Positions 1 through 13,295 are shown, counted from the stretch's first letter. The stretch is 64,000 nt of DNA from Phoenix dactylifera (GCF_009389715.1 NW_024067666.1:4505001-4569000); one strand, 5' to 3'. The notes: a model not told the origin generated them from the sequence alone. Numbers and translations are program-made.

Positions 1-1796
1 TGTGCCACCAAAATTTTGATGAAGCGTATAGACTATTAAAGGAAAATGATCATGTAGAGAGATAAGGAATAGGTCAACATGCCACACATGTGACTGATGG
101 TTCAATCAAGTGCAAGGGGATAAGCATGACGGCCTAACTAGCTGCCAATCTTATAAAATGCATAGACTGCAGAGTTCTAGTGAGAAAAAAATGATTGGTC
201 TTTGTTGACAAGTGCAAAATGTTATCATACTTCGAAGGTCAAATGCATCTCGAGACAACATGTCAAAGGAAACAGAGATGATAAGACACATAACATTCAC
301 CAACTGGTTAAACAATGTGCTTACAAGGGTTCTAATTATCTGATCAAGTGGTTATTCCTATCACAAGAGTAAACCAACCGAAGGCTGCTTCATCCCAAGT
401 GTTCGCCACAGCCAGTGGCAACATACAAGACCCATAGGCTTATTCATTCATATATCATTATTGGACCTCATGGATTTACTGCCTCATCATGACTACTTGA
501 AACCTTTTACTCTTGGGCATAGAGAAATCTGTGTGCTCCTAGCATCATCTGATCAGAATATGCAACAAGCAGGAGCTAGAGCTAGAGATAAAGCACTGTG
601 GAAAAAGAGTAACATTCTGTTAATTGGGCTTCCTGCAATAATGCTCACTCCTTGCTAACTGATAAGGTGACAACAGGAGATAGAAAGGTACTTGGAAAGA
701 AAATGAACTCATATTGGGGCAAGATTTACATCCGTAAGCCTTGTTGTTCAAGAGGCTACAATTACAAAACGGACATCTGTAAGCCTTGTTGATCATCTAG
801 AGCCATCTCTCCAGAAGCTCAAGCAAGACCACAGCATCACCGGAAGCCAGTGAATGCAGCTGAGGGGATTCATTAAAATGGGAAAGATTAAGCAGCAATG
901 TTATCAAGGCTTCCTTTAGTCGCAGGAGGAAGTCACTTTTTTCACCACAAGTCACTTGTAATGTTAGTTGAAACAGGTCAATTTTGGATGAATTCGCAAC
1001 GCAGATCAGATGGTTCAGTCAATAGACCAGAAATGCAGATATAGATTATACTTGAGAGCTTTATAGGTAGCTTTTCTAGTTATTCACATTCCTATAAAAT
1101 ACTTCGACTTGCCACAATAGGTTAAATTAAAATCTTAACACTCACTTCTACAAATTTGACATATCCAGGACAAATACTTCGCACTTGAATATTGGCATTG
1201 ACACTTTGTGGATACTTTTTATCCATGTCTTAACCTATGAGCTTCTCTCTTTCAAGAGATATTTACACAATTATTATTCCATCTAACCTCCTCGCCTAGA
1301 TGCCACACCAGTTATGAACTGGTTTCAACTACAATTCCTAACCCTCATGAACTTTCTAGTGGTACTATTAACTACTGCCAACATTACTGAATGCAATCAA
1401 TTCAGATAATATTTGTTCAAATATTGTTAATAATTGAACTAGTTTTTAAATGCCATTCCTTAACTTATATAGTATGTCATTTTACGCAAATACTTCTAAA
1501 GTTGTTCCTTTTCTTATTAACCTTCAGGATCACTCTTCCAGCTACTGCACCCAAATCTACCCCTGCATCGAGTCTCCATTTTGGGCAAATATAGAACATT
1601 TAGTCAACAAGAAGGCATGATACTCATATAAGGAGCATCCAAATCATTACTGACAAAACTGATCATATAACCATGCCAAATATTTTGCATTTGCAAGATA
1701 TATATAACAACTGTCTTTTATCAACTATTTGTATCTGTGCACGTGTTTTAAATGTTATACTAATTACATTCAAGATTTCCCAGTGAAGAGCCACAC
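1..1796 (-). other. TypA intron, left part, no exon seen
   Basis: This stretch follows a GT donor at the end of the TypA exon ending at 1797. I searched the minus strand for the next expected TypA segment (the part after the SPFVGRE motif) and did not see it, so I read the whole stretch as intron running past the left edge. No other gene, RNA or clear repeat is visible. The short open frames here have no recognisable similarity. Confidence 0.6.
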
Positions 1797-4700
1797 CTCT
1801 CGACCAACAAAAGGTGAAGTATTGATAGAGAATGACATTCTCACTGTTGGCTCTTCCACTTTAATGGCAGGTAATGCCTTCCCAGAATTTTTATCAGCTA
1901 TAGTCTCCCCAATCTGCAGATGAAGACAAATAAAACAAAGTACTTCTCATCAAGAAATTTAGTTCCCAGCTTGAAAATTCCATATGTGGCTCTTAAAACA
2001 ATACTTGCATTTAATTGAAGAAAGGCAAATCTAAAGATGCTAACCATTATGTCACTAATACCGCATACAGCACAGATATCACCAGCCTCCACATTTTCAG
2101 CCGGAACTCTGGTGAAGTTTTCGTACACAAAAAGTTCACTAATTTTTGCGAGTCTACATGTTTCATCTGATGTGCATACCTGCAAAAGAAAGTTGTATAA
2201 AGGAAAATTTTATAAAAATTAATACCAAGAACACTTAAAACAATCACCATCAAGTAACTTGCATTTATTCCTACTTCCATATAGCATGTCTTTAAGTGAT
2301 GCCCTGTAAGTGCTATAGGATTTAACAGAAGTGCTTGATGATAATCACTCAGCTGTATATATAAGTATCCAAAGATTTAATATGAACTTCTATGTTTGGC
2401 AACTACCATAGTAATACTACAACAAATGATTATCTCATGCACACTTACTCGAGTGCAAGGGCAAGAAATGGTCTCATGCAAACCATAGTCCATATGTACA
2501 TCAAAGAAATCACCTTACCTCAAGATCTGCATTAGAAAATTGTTGCTTTAAGTTGTGCTAGACTGAACCTATCTACCAAAACTATTTAGGAACAAACCCA
2601 AAAATTCCGTGATTGTAACCTTGTAATAATTTTTAATCACCTATCAAAAAGAAGCCATCTTTCACACTAGAAAGTTCAGAATAGGATATAATAAGATGGA
2701 AGAAGAACTATGAAAAAATTTATCCAAATCATGTCTAGTCCAGATATAGCAAGGGGCATTGCTTGGTGCAATGGTAAAGGCTTAGGTTGACAAGCATAGT
2801 GGCGCAAATTCAAATCCTGGGGTAGCCACTTTGTGCAAAAAAATGACAAAGGTTAGTTCTGTTCCCAGTCCACCCCCCAGAACTCCGGATTGCCTGGATC
2901 ATAACTAGGTAATGGTCTTTTTTATGTTTAGTCCATATCAAGCCCATATCCATTCCATGTCAAGTAACAAAACAGCTTTTGTACGATAGGCAGATGCATA
3001 CAAAATGTATCTAAGACATAGAGGGCCATATTCAAGGTGTGTCCATACTGACATATCAAACATTGGCACCACAGTTCCTCTAAGGTGGCAGTCATGCTTT
3101 AATTGTAACAAATATCAATTTCACATAACTAATAGATGATTATAGCTTGTCTGGAATATGGTTCTGAATAATCAGATAAAACAATTGAAATATCTTCACC
3201 TTCACTTCCACTCCTCGCTGCAACATTCCAGCATGCAATCGTCCAATTGCTATTCTCCCTTTATGCTCATCATATTCAATATTTGTTACCTGTAGTTTGT
3301 AGAAGTGAAAAATTAACAAATACTTCTGGATCTATGAGCAGAGACATGAATAGAAAACCAAAATAAAATCCATTCACTAATACTTTCTGTCAAATGACTG
3401 TGAATGGTGTTCTTCCAGACCATTACAATTGCAAGCACTCCTAAGCTAATAAAAGATGTCATTTCTCAAGCTTGTCATGAAATGTATAAGCTTAACCATA
3501 CAAATGACGAATAGCAACAAAGAGATTAAACTATCGATATTGTTTCTTACAGGGTTTTACAAAATGATGTAACTCCTAAAGCAATCTAAGCCAATGACTT
3601 ATAAACATGGCTACCATCTGAAACAAAAGGAACAATAAGAAGACCAATATATCCCCTTATCATAAGTTTGAACAATTGCAAAAACTTGGTCAAGTTTTTA
3701 TTCTTTGCTGTATTTAACACTCATATAATCTTTTGCTTGTCAAGCTACCAGACAAGTCATGTAATAATGATAAAATAGATTCAAAAGTCATACATTACAA
3801 AAGTGAATTTGACAACAACTAGCGGTCACACCCATCCACCAAACAATGGGAGGTTCCACATTAGAGTTTTGAATCATGTATCCCCTCCCCGAGTAATAGG
3901 AAATGGATAACCAAACCATAATGTACGTCTCCCTCCCTTTCCCTCGAAAAAAAAAGAAACGAAGGTTGTATGTTGCACACATCTAAAATGAAACTATATT
4001 CAGTTTCTTTATAAAAAAAATTGAAAACGAAATTCAATCTCAAAAGAAATCCTGATGCTACTGCCTCTTTATTCAAAATTTGGACAACTCCATGCTGGCC
4101 TTAGACGGCTAGGTTAAAACCATTTCAAATAAAATCAAGGTAGACAAGAATTTCTGCACCTGTATGAGAGCACTTGTCACTAATAATAAATTTAGAAAAT
4201 AATAAATACATCATAGTATTCATGCCAGAAATATTTTTAAAAAGAAAATTTCCAGTATGTGGCATCAACATGGCGCAAAAGTAAAACAAAATTCTGTCAA
4301 CTAAAGAAACTCATGAAAATGACTGTTCAGAACAACCAAAATGATGTAACTCCTAAAGGAATCTAAGCCAATGACTCATAAACATGTCTACCATCTAAAA
4401 CAAAAGGAATAATAAAAAGACCAATATATCCCTTTATCATAAGTTTGAACAATTGCAAAAACTCGGTCAAGTTTTTATTCTTTGCTGTATTTAACGCTCA
4501 AATAATCTTTTGCTTGTCAAGCTACCAGACAAGTCATGTAATAATGATAAAATAGATTCAAAAGTCATACATTACAGAAGTGAATTTGGCAACAACTAGT
4601 GGTCACACCCATCCACCAAACAATGGGAGGTTCCGCATTAGAGTTTTGAATCATGTATCCCCTCCCCGAGTAATAGGAGATGGATAACCAAACCTCAATG

Positions 4701-7700
4701 TACGTCTCCCTCCCTTTCCCTCAGAAAAAAAAAAAATGAAACGAAGGTTGTATGTTGCACACATCTAAAATTCAACTATAGTTTTTTTTAAAAAAAAATT
4801 GAAAACGAAATTCAATCTCAAAAGAAATCCTGATGTTACTGCCTCTTTATTCAAAATTTGGACAACTCAATGCTGGCCTTAGACGGCTAGGTTAAAACCA
4901 TTTCAAATAAAATCAAGGTAGACAAGAATTTCTGCACCTGTAGTGAGACCACTTGTCACTAATAATAAATTTAGAAAATAATAAATACACCATAGTATTC
5001 ATGCCAGAAATATTTTGAAAAGAAAATTTCCAGTATGTGGCATCAACATGGCGCAAAAGTAAAACAAAATTCCGTCAACTAAAGAAACTCACGAAAATGA
5101 CCGTTCAGAACAACCAAAATGCTATTATGCCTGAACAAAAAACAACGAGAATCAAAAGATGATTAAACCCAAGAAAAACATTCAACAAACAAGTTCATGT
5201 AAATAAATAAATAACAACCACTGACAAGCATCTGCAATGCACCGTCTTTATTAATACTGGGCTCTGGTATGCATCTAAGAATAGCCTCAAAAAGAGGTCC
5301 AAGATCATCCGCCAGATTGTCTGGAGAAAGTCCTGCCTTCCCTTTGATGCCACTTGCATAAATCACTTGGAAATCACACTGCATGCATCAAGAAAATAGT
5401 TAAGATGTCTCGACTATAAAGCAAATACTCTATTATGATTTTCCATTTTACACTCTAAAAGCTAAAGAAGGCATCAATTGAAGGATAAATTGGCAGCTTT
5501 ACCTGTTCATCTGTTGCATTTAATTCGATAAAAAGTTCGAATGTGGAATTGATCACAAAATCTGGACGAGCTGAAGGTCTGTCAATCTTATTCACAACAA
5601 CAACAACAGCATGACCATATTCTAAGGCTTTCTTTAGAACAAATCTCGTCTGTGGCATTGGTCCCTCCACAGAATCTACCTACAAAAAGAGCATCACTCC
5701 AGATGACAACTGACATAACAAATCAGAAATCAAAGTGCCAAAATGTGGTAAACATTGAAATTAAGCATGCCCGAATTTGATAACCATCAAAAGCATTTTC
5801 ACGAAGCAATGAAAGCACAATATACTCAATGTGCCAATGCCCTTGCGATGGGGATCATGATGGATTTTGAGTCTCCAAAAAGCGCGCAAAGAAACATCCA
5901 AGCCTTTGGATTAACTTGGATGAATTGGCACCATCATGAATATCATCAAGCATTATTGGAGTTTTTGTCAAGTTTTGCATCTTAGTGTCATTTGTTTTTT
6001 TATCTTATTTATATTTTATCCATGTTTTGTTTAGTACAGTTTTAAAAAGACTGAATGAAAGTGACTAGTTTAGTCAAATGTTTTATTAGAGTCAAGAGGG
6101 AATTTTAGAAATTAAATAAGGGGCGGGTTACTGTTCATGGTACTGTAGGGTGGAAGTAATGCTACAGTACCATACCTTGTTAAGGCTTCTTTACTTTAAG
6201 GATTTTCATGAGCATTGTATGCAGAATTTTTCATCAATGAAATCAAAGTTCTCTTTCTTTTTTCTCTACGTGTGAGGCATGGAAACATCCCTCTATCCTT
6301 GTTAGTGTCTCTCATAGCAGTCACTCTACACCCAGTCACCCATCAATCAACACCTACTTTGGGCCTTGATATATCTAAAATCTGACCCATGTGAGTCCAA
6401 TAAGATCTGCAACTTCAGCAGACCTGTCAGCCCTCTTTCTTTTTAGAAAGTCTTGCAGTAAATCAGAAAATCCTAAACCTAGTCCTTGGAGTGCATCAAT
6501 TCCTACTATAACTGAAAAGGTCTCGGATCTTGGGCTGTTGTACATGATTTACAAGCAGGAAAGGAAAGGACTGGATCTGGATGACAATTGCAGCGTATTC
6601 ACCTAGGCGAACGAAGATCCATGGCTTTGCATCCTCCAAAGAATTCTGGTAACTTTGGACATTTCTGCTGCAAGATCATATGCTTTATTCATGAAAAGCT
6701 ATTGTCTGAATCTGATTTCAGCAAGTGGCATTAGGCATCTATATCAAGCATCTTCTTTACATTATAATAGGTTGTAATTTTGAGTCCTAAACCTGATAGT
6801 TTCTTAATTTTAATTTCAGATTGCTGTTTAGTGTTGCACAGATATCACACTTTCAGATATTTACATCCATAGAATTTAAGTTTTCATAAGTTTGGGTTAG
6901 GGTTTCTTACATTTGTAGCATCAATTATTAGCTTCCTAGGATTGTCCTGCATCACCTTGATATGATGGCTTCATCTGGTATATGCATGGATATAAAGTGA
7001 TTATTTTAAACTAACAAAGAAAATTCTTTCTGCAGTCAAGATTAACGTATTCCACCCACTATTCAACACCTAGGATGACCATACTCTAATGACAAAGATT
7101 GCTGTCATAAATGCTCAACACTGGAAAATGATCTTTTAAGTTGCAAGAGTTTGAATCTAAAATGAAAGTTCCAAGAAAAGTTTGAAAGAATATCCAGTTG
7201 TTTCAGTTGCTTTGCTTGTTTATTCTGAAGTCTTGACTACAATAAGTAGCATCCTAAAGTCAAACAAATAATACACAAATTAAGTCAATATTCCATAGCA
7301 ATGAAGCATCAAAAGACAAGTATAACTGGGATGCTACCGCCCAGTAAACTCTGTCAGTTTGAGAATCATGAAAGTCATTCTTTGCATCTAGTACCACTAG
7401 AAGAACTCCTTCCACCATGTTGAGGACACGCTCCACTTCCCCGCCAAAGTCAGAATGACCTGGAGTATCGATGATATTTATCTTAGTGCCCTTGTAGGAT
7501 ATTGATGTATTTTTGCTGAGTATCGTAATTCCCCTCTCTCTTTCCAGATCATTAGAATCCATTATCCTCTCTTGTACAACTTGGTTATCACGAAAAACCT
7601 GGAAAAGAAAAAGGAGAAGATTTAGTAGTCAACATTGAAGGAATTTGATGGAGTTGACAGTTCAGGCCAGTCAAGGGTGTGTGCACGCGCGTGAATTTAC

Positions 7701-9794
7701 TAATTAAACACCATGTTGGTTTTGTCACATTTCCTGCACCAATTCTGGAAGGTAATGAAGCATTGTTGTTTGCAATGCCTTTGGGCACCAGCAATTTTTT
7801 GGCTATACATGTTCTGAAAAGATCAAATTCTTTGCATATACTATTGAAGGTTAGTTCATTTTATCAATATGATGATAGTTTATTTCTAAATTTACAAATA
7901 ATGGAACAGATATCATCCTCATAAAGTTAAAGGGAAAGCAGAAAGACCCTTAAACAACAAAATGTATCTTGATGGCCCAATGCAAAAAGTTCAATAAGCA
8001 TCAAATGACAAAGTTAACTGAAGATGCAACTAGTGGTTGCACACTTTGATGCTACCTTCGCTTGCTTCAACATTGCATCCACCAAAGTTGTTTTCCCATG
8101 ATCTACATGAGCAACAATCGCTATGTTCCGTACATCTCTTCTTGTCATTAACTTCTTTTTCCCTACTGCACCAACAAATCACATAGGTTACACTTACAAA
8201 TTGCCCAGTATATAGAACAGAATATCCAAGTTATTGCAAAAAAACATCTTTTCCACACCACTATACATAAATCAAAGCCAACTGGACTCCACTTTTCATT
8301 GTGATAAGAACTTATGTAAACGGAAAGGCATTATAGTACAGCATGACAAAACAAATGGTCAAACTGAAACTGAATAAACAAACAAAGTCGTGTGATCTTC
8401 ATGCTAGAAATCTCAGGGTGACAATATTTCTCAGCTTTGTAAAGGACAAGCATGCAAGCTTAGTGCTTGAGATACATCCTTTGAGGAACAATTGAAGAGA
8501 AAAATTCAAGTATACAAGTACATGAATCATGATAAATTCATTGATGTAAGTTCTGGGAATAGAGTTCCAGAAGAAAAAAAATGTAGCAACATGGCAGGAC
8601 AAATTCGTATTCTGGAGGGGGTGACCACGATAGAGTGATATACAGAGTTTAGCATCTAATCTTATTCCTATTTAACTTGGTTTTGCTACTGCAGAAAACC
8701 TACAGACCAATGACCTAAAATCTGAATATTTTTTTCCCCATCAATCATAATGAACCAAAGTCCAAACAGTTTAGGTACCTTTTTTGAAGAAATAATAGTC
8801 AGTTCCCTAGTTTGAAGGTTGTGCAAATTAAATATCACTAATTGAGGAAAGGTGAAAAAGTGGTAGTACTTTTTCTTTGTTTCTTTTTGTTTCCTCTTTT
8901 TCTTTGAATGGTGGTCCTCTCATACTCTAGCAGCAGAGCGTGAGTTCTGAGATTGGGACATCTCTGCTGGCATCAGCAAAGAACTTTATAGGTAGCTCAG
9001 TCACGCTGGCCAATTCCATAACACGGGGAGTGAGAGGGGAGCTTGAAATTGGAGAGGTGAAAGAAAAAGATTGTCAGGGATGAGGATGATGCAAACCTTC
9101 TCCAAGAATATATCTCTTGGTAACAAAATATATAACTGATAACAACACAAACAAACAAAAATATTTAATAAGACGCTTAAGATATCGCTCTGCATTCAGT
9201 CTTTCCATCCAAGAATTACTTCTAATCGTCTATTCATTTTGTTGTCATAAAAAAATTATTCTTGAACCATTCTACCATAATTTTCCTGCAAAGAAGTTGG
9301 GAGAAATAAAGAAAGAAAACTCATGGCGACAAACACAACAAACGCCTATAACTGATGATTGTTACAACGTAATCAAACCAATATTCTTCAAGAAAAGGTT
9401 TAAGCTATCCATCTAAGAATCCCTTCTAATCATCTTTTTTATTTTATTTTTTAATAATTGATTCTTGAAATGACCTAAAGAAATTGGGAACAAGAAAGAA
9501 GCACAGGAGACAGAATTAGACAAACAAGAATCCCAACGATCCTCTAAAGGTTGGAAAAATACCAGAGGTGATTTCTGTTGTCGATGAAACCGAGCACCTG
9601 GTAGCTGTTCGACGCGAGGACCTCAACCGGATGGCGGGGTTCTTGCTACCTTTGATGGCTAAACCTAGGCACGGACTACCGCCAAAGATCTCCTTAGCGA
9701 GGCGGAGCGAAGGAGGAGCTTCTCGAGGGCTGAAGTTAGGGTTGTTTTGGGGGAGAAAGCTGAGAGGAGAGCGGAAGCCCACCGTCATCTCCAT
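1797..9794 (-). CDS. TypA: TypA/BipA-type GTPase, plastid, partial (5' eight exons)
   Basis: Translational GTPase of the TypA/BipA family (Arabidopsis SVR3-like), which acts on plastid ribosomes. Exons, all phase-consistent: 9563-9794, 8056-8162, 7395-7598, 5503-5679, 5226-5378, 3200-3289, 2045-2179, 1797-1913 (405 codons). Residues 1 to about 77 are Ser/Arg-rich and look like a transit peptide. The G motifs are all present: AHVDHGKTT (95-103), RGIT, DTPGH (157-161), NKID (211-214) and the SGIKGKAG segment (from 249). The start is the first ATG (MEMTVGF) in the frame. Family members are about 670-680 residues, so the C-terminal 40 percent lies beyond the left edge. Introns hold a tandem duplication, a SINE and an old LTR-element remnant, yet every exon is intact. 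Plastid location is inference from the N-terminus and family. Confidence 0.95.
2731..2935 (+). mobile_element. Au-type SINE with target-site duplication
   Basis: An insertion of about 181 bp (2743-2923) in a TypA intron. It carries an A-box-like segment (TGGTGCAATGG, 2764-2774) and a B-box-like segment (TTCAAATCC), then a TTTGTGCAAAAA stretch and GGTTAG as in Au SINEs, and ends in a T run. It is flanked by direct repeats, ATGTCTAGTCCA (2731-2742) and ATGTTTAGTCCA (2924-2935), one mismatch in twelve. Length and T-tail fit the Au SINE family of plants. It is orientated opposite to the host gene. Confidence 0.7.
3561..5122. repeat. Tandem duplication of about 777 bp in TypA intron
   Basis: Copy 1 is about 3561-4337 and copy 2 about 4338-5122, head to tail, offset 777 bp at their starts. 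The copies are nearly identical with scattered substitutions and small indels; both start at AAAATGATGTAACTCC and share the CAGAACAACCAAAATG junction. The unit is wholly intronic (intron between exons 5226-5378 and 3200-3289) and has no coding potential I recognise. The divergence suggests an old but not ancient duplication. Confidence 0.9.
5740..6350 (+). mobile_element. Possible LTR-retrotransposon remnant in TypA intron
   Basis: This block in the 1.7-kb intron between TypA exons 7395-7598 and 5503-5679 begins with a short coding-like segment (about 5755-5985) and runs into sequence with the look of a plant LTR end: a stretch near 6180-6290 with a leader-like ATGAGCATTGTATG and TCATCAATGAAATCAAAG. 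No paired repeat or target duplication was found, so the family is unknown and the element is broken and old. Alternative: unrelated intronic sequence. Confidence 0.35.
6390..6560 (-). other. Unexplained coding-like segment, antisense frame
   Basis: On the minus strand a frame of about 50 codons reads [18 protein letters not shown], then a basic patch (LKRKRADRS) and [11 protein letters not shown] before a stop near 6381. The composition looks protein-like, but I do not recognise it. It lies inside a TypA intron next to the possible LTR remnant and may belong to the same inserted DNA. Confidence 0.25.
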
Positions 9795-10124
9795 TGCTCG
9801 CTCGTTCGAAGCGGGCGGATTTGGCAAGCGTGAGGCTCTTATCGGCGGAGGCGTCGGAGGGAGACGCTACTTATAGGTTAAAGTTCAGCTATGGTGTTCC
9901 GCCAGAACCGGTTAGAAAATGAAGACGGTGAGATGTCTCTCTGAAAGACGGGCGAGTCGGTGTAATTTTAAATTTTTAATTGAGCTGTTAACCGATTCCA
10001 AAGGTATATTATCGTTGCAGCTGACGTGGCGGCCGTGTGTTTAACGAGATAGAAGATGGGCTCAGGTCCCTCCGCTTGCGCTTGTGGTTGGTGTCGTCGC
10101 GTTAGGAGGCAACCATCACCTAGT

Positions 10125-10488
10125 AAACATAACCAAAACCACCAAGATGGTAGGCTGGTGGTAAGAAGGCTTAGACTTCATCCAAATTGTCCAAGTTCGA
10201 AACGTACGGGCATCGATTAAATCAGGAGACTACATGCTCCTAGCCCGGATGACTCTGTATGGATATGTTTTTCTTCCATCAGTATTGAGGTGGCGCTGGA
10301 ATGACGTACTCACACGTGGAAGGCCCAGTGAGGTTTTTCATGGATTGGAGAGGGTACGCGAAAATTTGCGATCCGTATTGAATATTTTCTGGTGGAAGGG
10401 GAGCCCAGTGAAGACTGTTATGTTGGTGGGGTTCTGCCCCTCCTCCTCTCCTCCTATTTTTTACCAAAAAAAAAAAACATAAGCAAAG
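10125..10488 (+). mobile_element. tRNA-derived SINE with A-tail and target duplication
   Basis: An element of about 334 bp (10141-10474) with A-box-like GGCTGGTGGTAAG, B-box-like AAGTTCGAAAC and a terminal A run (10465-10477). It is flanked by an imperfect direct repeat: AAACATAACCAAAACC at 10125-10140 and AAACATAAGCAAAG from 10475. The layout (Pol III boxes, A-tail, flanking repeat) supports a SINE; the family was not identified. It lies about 350 bp upstream of the TypA start codon. Confidence 0.6.
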
Positions 10489-12049
10489 GCCCAATGTAGC
10501 CGTTTGTGCCCCATAGAATATGAAAAACCAATACATGTGAGGTGGCCATCAAAGTGTAGCTTTTTTCTCTCTTGGAAAAAGCAAAAACGGCTAGATTGTG
10601 ATTTGTAGCTTGGTAACTTTAATTTAAATAAAAAGAGGGGGTTACCTTTACCCAGTCATTGAAGTGAGAATTGAACTCAGGTCATTAGGAACCATAGTTC
10701 ATTGATTTTACTAACTATATTAGCCGGCATCCACGATCATCAAGAATACTTGAATGATGAATGTCTTCAAAGAATAATGATATGACAATTGGCAATCCTA
10801 GAAGATAATCACTAAGAAATAAGATTAGTGCTTAAGTAATAGCAGTTAGGGTGAGGGGCTATGTGCATGAGTCTTGGACTTCCATATTGCTGAAATTTTA
10901 TTTGGGTTAACCTCATTCTACGTCAGAGTTGTATCATTTTCTATTTTTTAAGCAAAATTTTACTATTTTTTAATAAAAAGGGTGAGATGCACATTTGACA
11001 TTTACAATTTACAATTATGTGAGGAAGCGATTAAGTGTGTGCTGTTAGGATGATGCCATAGTCTAATGTAAAGAACTACAAAGAGGAAGGGGGGTGTCTA
11101 CAATTCAAATAAGGATATTAAGCTTAAGGCGTAGAAGTAAAGAACAAACTATCTATTTAAGACCTAATTGATTTTCCCTCGTAAGAGTATCTAAGTTAAC
11201 AAAATATCTTTTTTTTTAACTATAGGTAATAACCTTTGTTTAAGCAAAATTCTATCCTTTACTAGTAGGTTTTTCTTTTTTTTTTTGGATATAACAACAC
11301 CATCTTGATCAACATAACAAACATATAATCAACTATTTTGTTTTCTCCATTTCTTTTGAGAGAGTTGGACTAGTCTAAGTTAGTGATAACTTTTAAAGTT
11401 TAAAAGATCCAACTTTCCTAGCACATAGATAGGATATACTATATTGGTGACATCACTAAGACCAATCTTTGTATGGCAGAAGGAATTTAATTCGAGATAA
11501 AATACTCTAGACAAATTTTAATTTAATTTGAGGTAAGACGCATCCCGTGATTGTTCTCTATAGAAATAATAGTTGATAGACTTTAGGTAACTTCTCACTA
11601 ATTGAATAGAAAATTTGTCCTCTTGCATCTTGAATTATTATTATTGTAGATTTTTTTTACCAAGCTTGATGTATACTTTTCAACCTTATCTTTCATGTGA
11701 TTTTTAATAAATAAGCAAAGTTTATAGCATAGTTTGAAGTCCATATCAACATCAAGGGCCATATCTAGATTGGCGGCAATTACCAATTGATTTGAGAATC
11801 CATAAAAGAGAAAAAGATAGAAACTGACTAAAAAAATTAAGATATAAATCACATCAAGCCTTTGCATATGCTTTTATTCAGCTTGTCTACAAAAGATAAT
11901 CGTAGAATATATTGGTCAAAATTTCTTGCTAAAATAAAAGGGAAAAATTTGAGATTCCAAAAAAAGACAATTTCGTGTTGTTTTGTGACACATTCTTAGG
12001 ATTATAGAATGTTAAGTTCTTGTAAAGAAGGTTGAGTTGTTAATTAATA

Positions 12050-13295
12050 GTCTAGGCCTTTTAGTTTCTGTCCGGTACGGAGGACTTGGATAAAGGCGGC
12101 AGGCCACCCACCCGGCGGTCCAACTTTCTTAATTAATTCGCGCAGGAGCGGTAAGTTACGTCCAGGACACCGCATACTACTCACAGAACATTCATGGAGC
12201 TCATCAAATCCACGGTCGCCAACACTTTGATGGTGCCTGGATCTGGAGACTACGTATTCATCCACGCATCGCACTTTTTCTATGGAAGGTAGCATGGGGT
12301 TGCCTACCCACTAGGAGTGTTCTGATGCGACGGGGAGTACGGATAGCTGCAGATTGTGTTGTCTGTCCGGAGGTGGAGGAGTCTATCTATCATGTGCTAG
12401 TCGAGTGCCCGCGGGCTGTTCAGATTTGGAGGTCTGCAGGGATCGCCGATGACTCGGGACAGAGATGGTCGTCCATAGCCGAGCTCATCCGTTTCCTAGA
12501 GTTCCCAGGGGCAGGACCCGGGGTGGAGGAGAGAGGGACTCGTGTTGCATATCTGGCTTACCACTCCTGGTTAGACAGGAATGTACGAGTCTTTGAGGGT
12601 CGCAGCTCGTCCCCGGGGGCGGTGGTGGCCAGGGCCTTTCTGCATGCAGAGGAGTTTCTTAGCACTGCTGTTAGGTCACCTTCCAGGTTGGCTAGGGACA
12701 TCTGGGGTACCCCGACCGCTCTTGGAGCGTCCATCTGTTTCGTATCTTGGGTACCCCCACCCCCTGGCTTCCTGAAGGTGAATTTTGATGGTAGTTTGGC
12801 AGCTGACGGTAGTGGTGGAGGTGCAGGCTTCGTCATCCGTGATCATGATGCCAGGTTAGTGGCACTGGGGGGGCAGCGGATCTTCGATGCATCGGTGGTA
12901 TGTGCGGAGCTCCGAGCCGCATGGAAGGGCATATCTTATGCGAGACGGATATTGCATGCCGACTAGGTCATTCTTGAGGGCGACTCAGCCACTGTGATTG
13001 ATTGGATTAGGGGTCGAGGTCGTGCAGGTGAGGGCAGACCGCTACTCATGGATATTCGCGGACTTTTGCAGGCGTGTGGAACCCATCAGGCTACCCACGT
13101 CTACAGGGAAGCGAATTGTGCAGCCGATTGGGTCGCTTCCTATGCGGCTCACCATTCTGGTGGCTTTACTGTGCGGGAGCCCGACACTGTGCCGGAGTCT
13201 CTTTTAGATTTACTTGCTTCTGATTTTGTAGGCCGTATTCATACCCGTAGGGTATGAGCCGCCGTTGCACCTAAAAAAAAAAAAAAAAAAAAAAA
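12050..13295 (+). mobile_element. LINE 3' end: zinc-finger RT tail and RNase H, A-tail
   Basis: 5'-truncated non-LTR retrotransposon. One frame stays open from about 12190 to 13257 apart from a TAG at 12964-12966. It reads through the region after the reverse transcriptase (RIALFLWKVAWG), a CCHC-like zinc finger (DCVVCPEVEESIYHVLVEC) and an RNase H domain (VNFDGSL, GAGFVIRDHD, EGDSATVIDW, REANCAADWVA). An A run at 13273-13294 marks the 3' end. No target duplication was seen. High GC compared with its flanks also marks it as inserted. The reverse transcriptase and endonuclease are absent. Confidence 0.85.

Noticed and set aside
9568-9876. 102-codon plus-strand frame
   Set aside because: It is the antisense of TypA exon 1, kept open by GC-rich composition.
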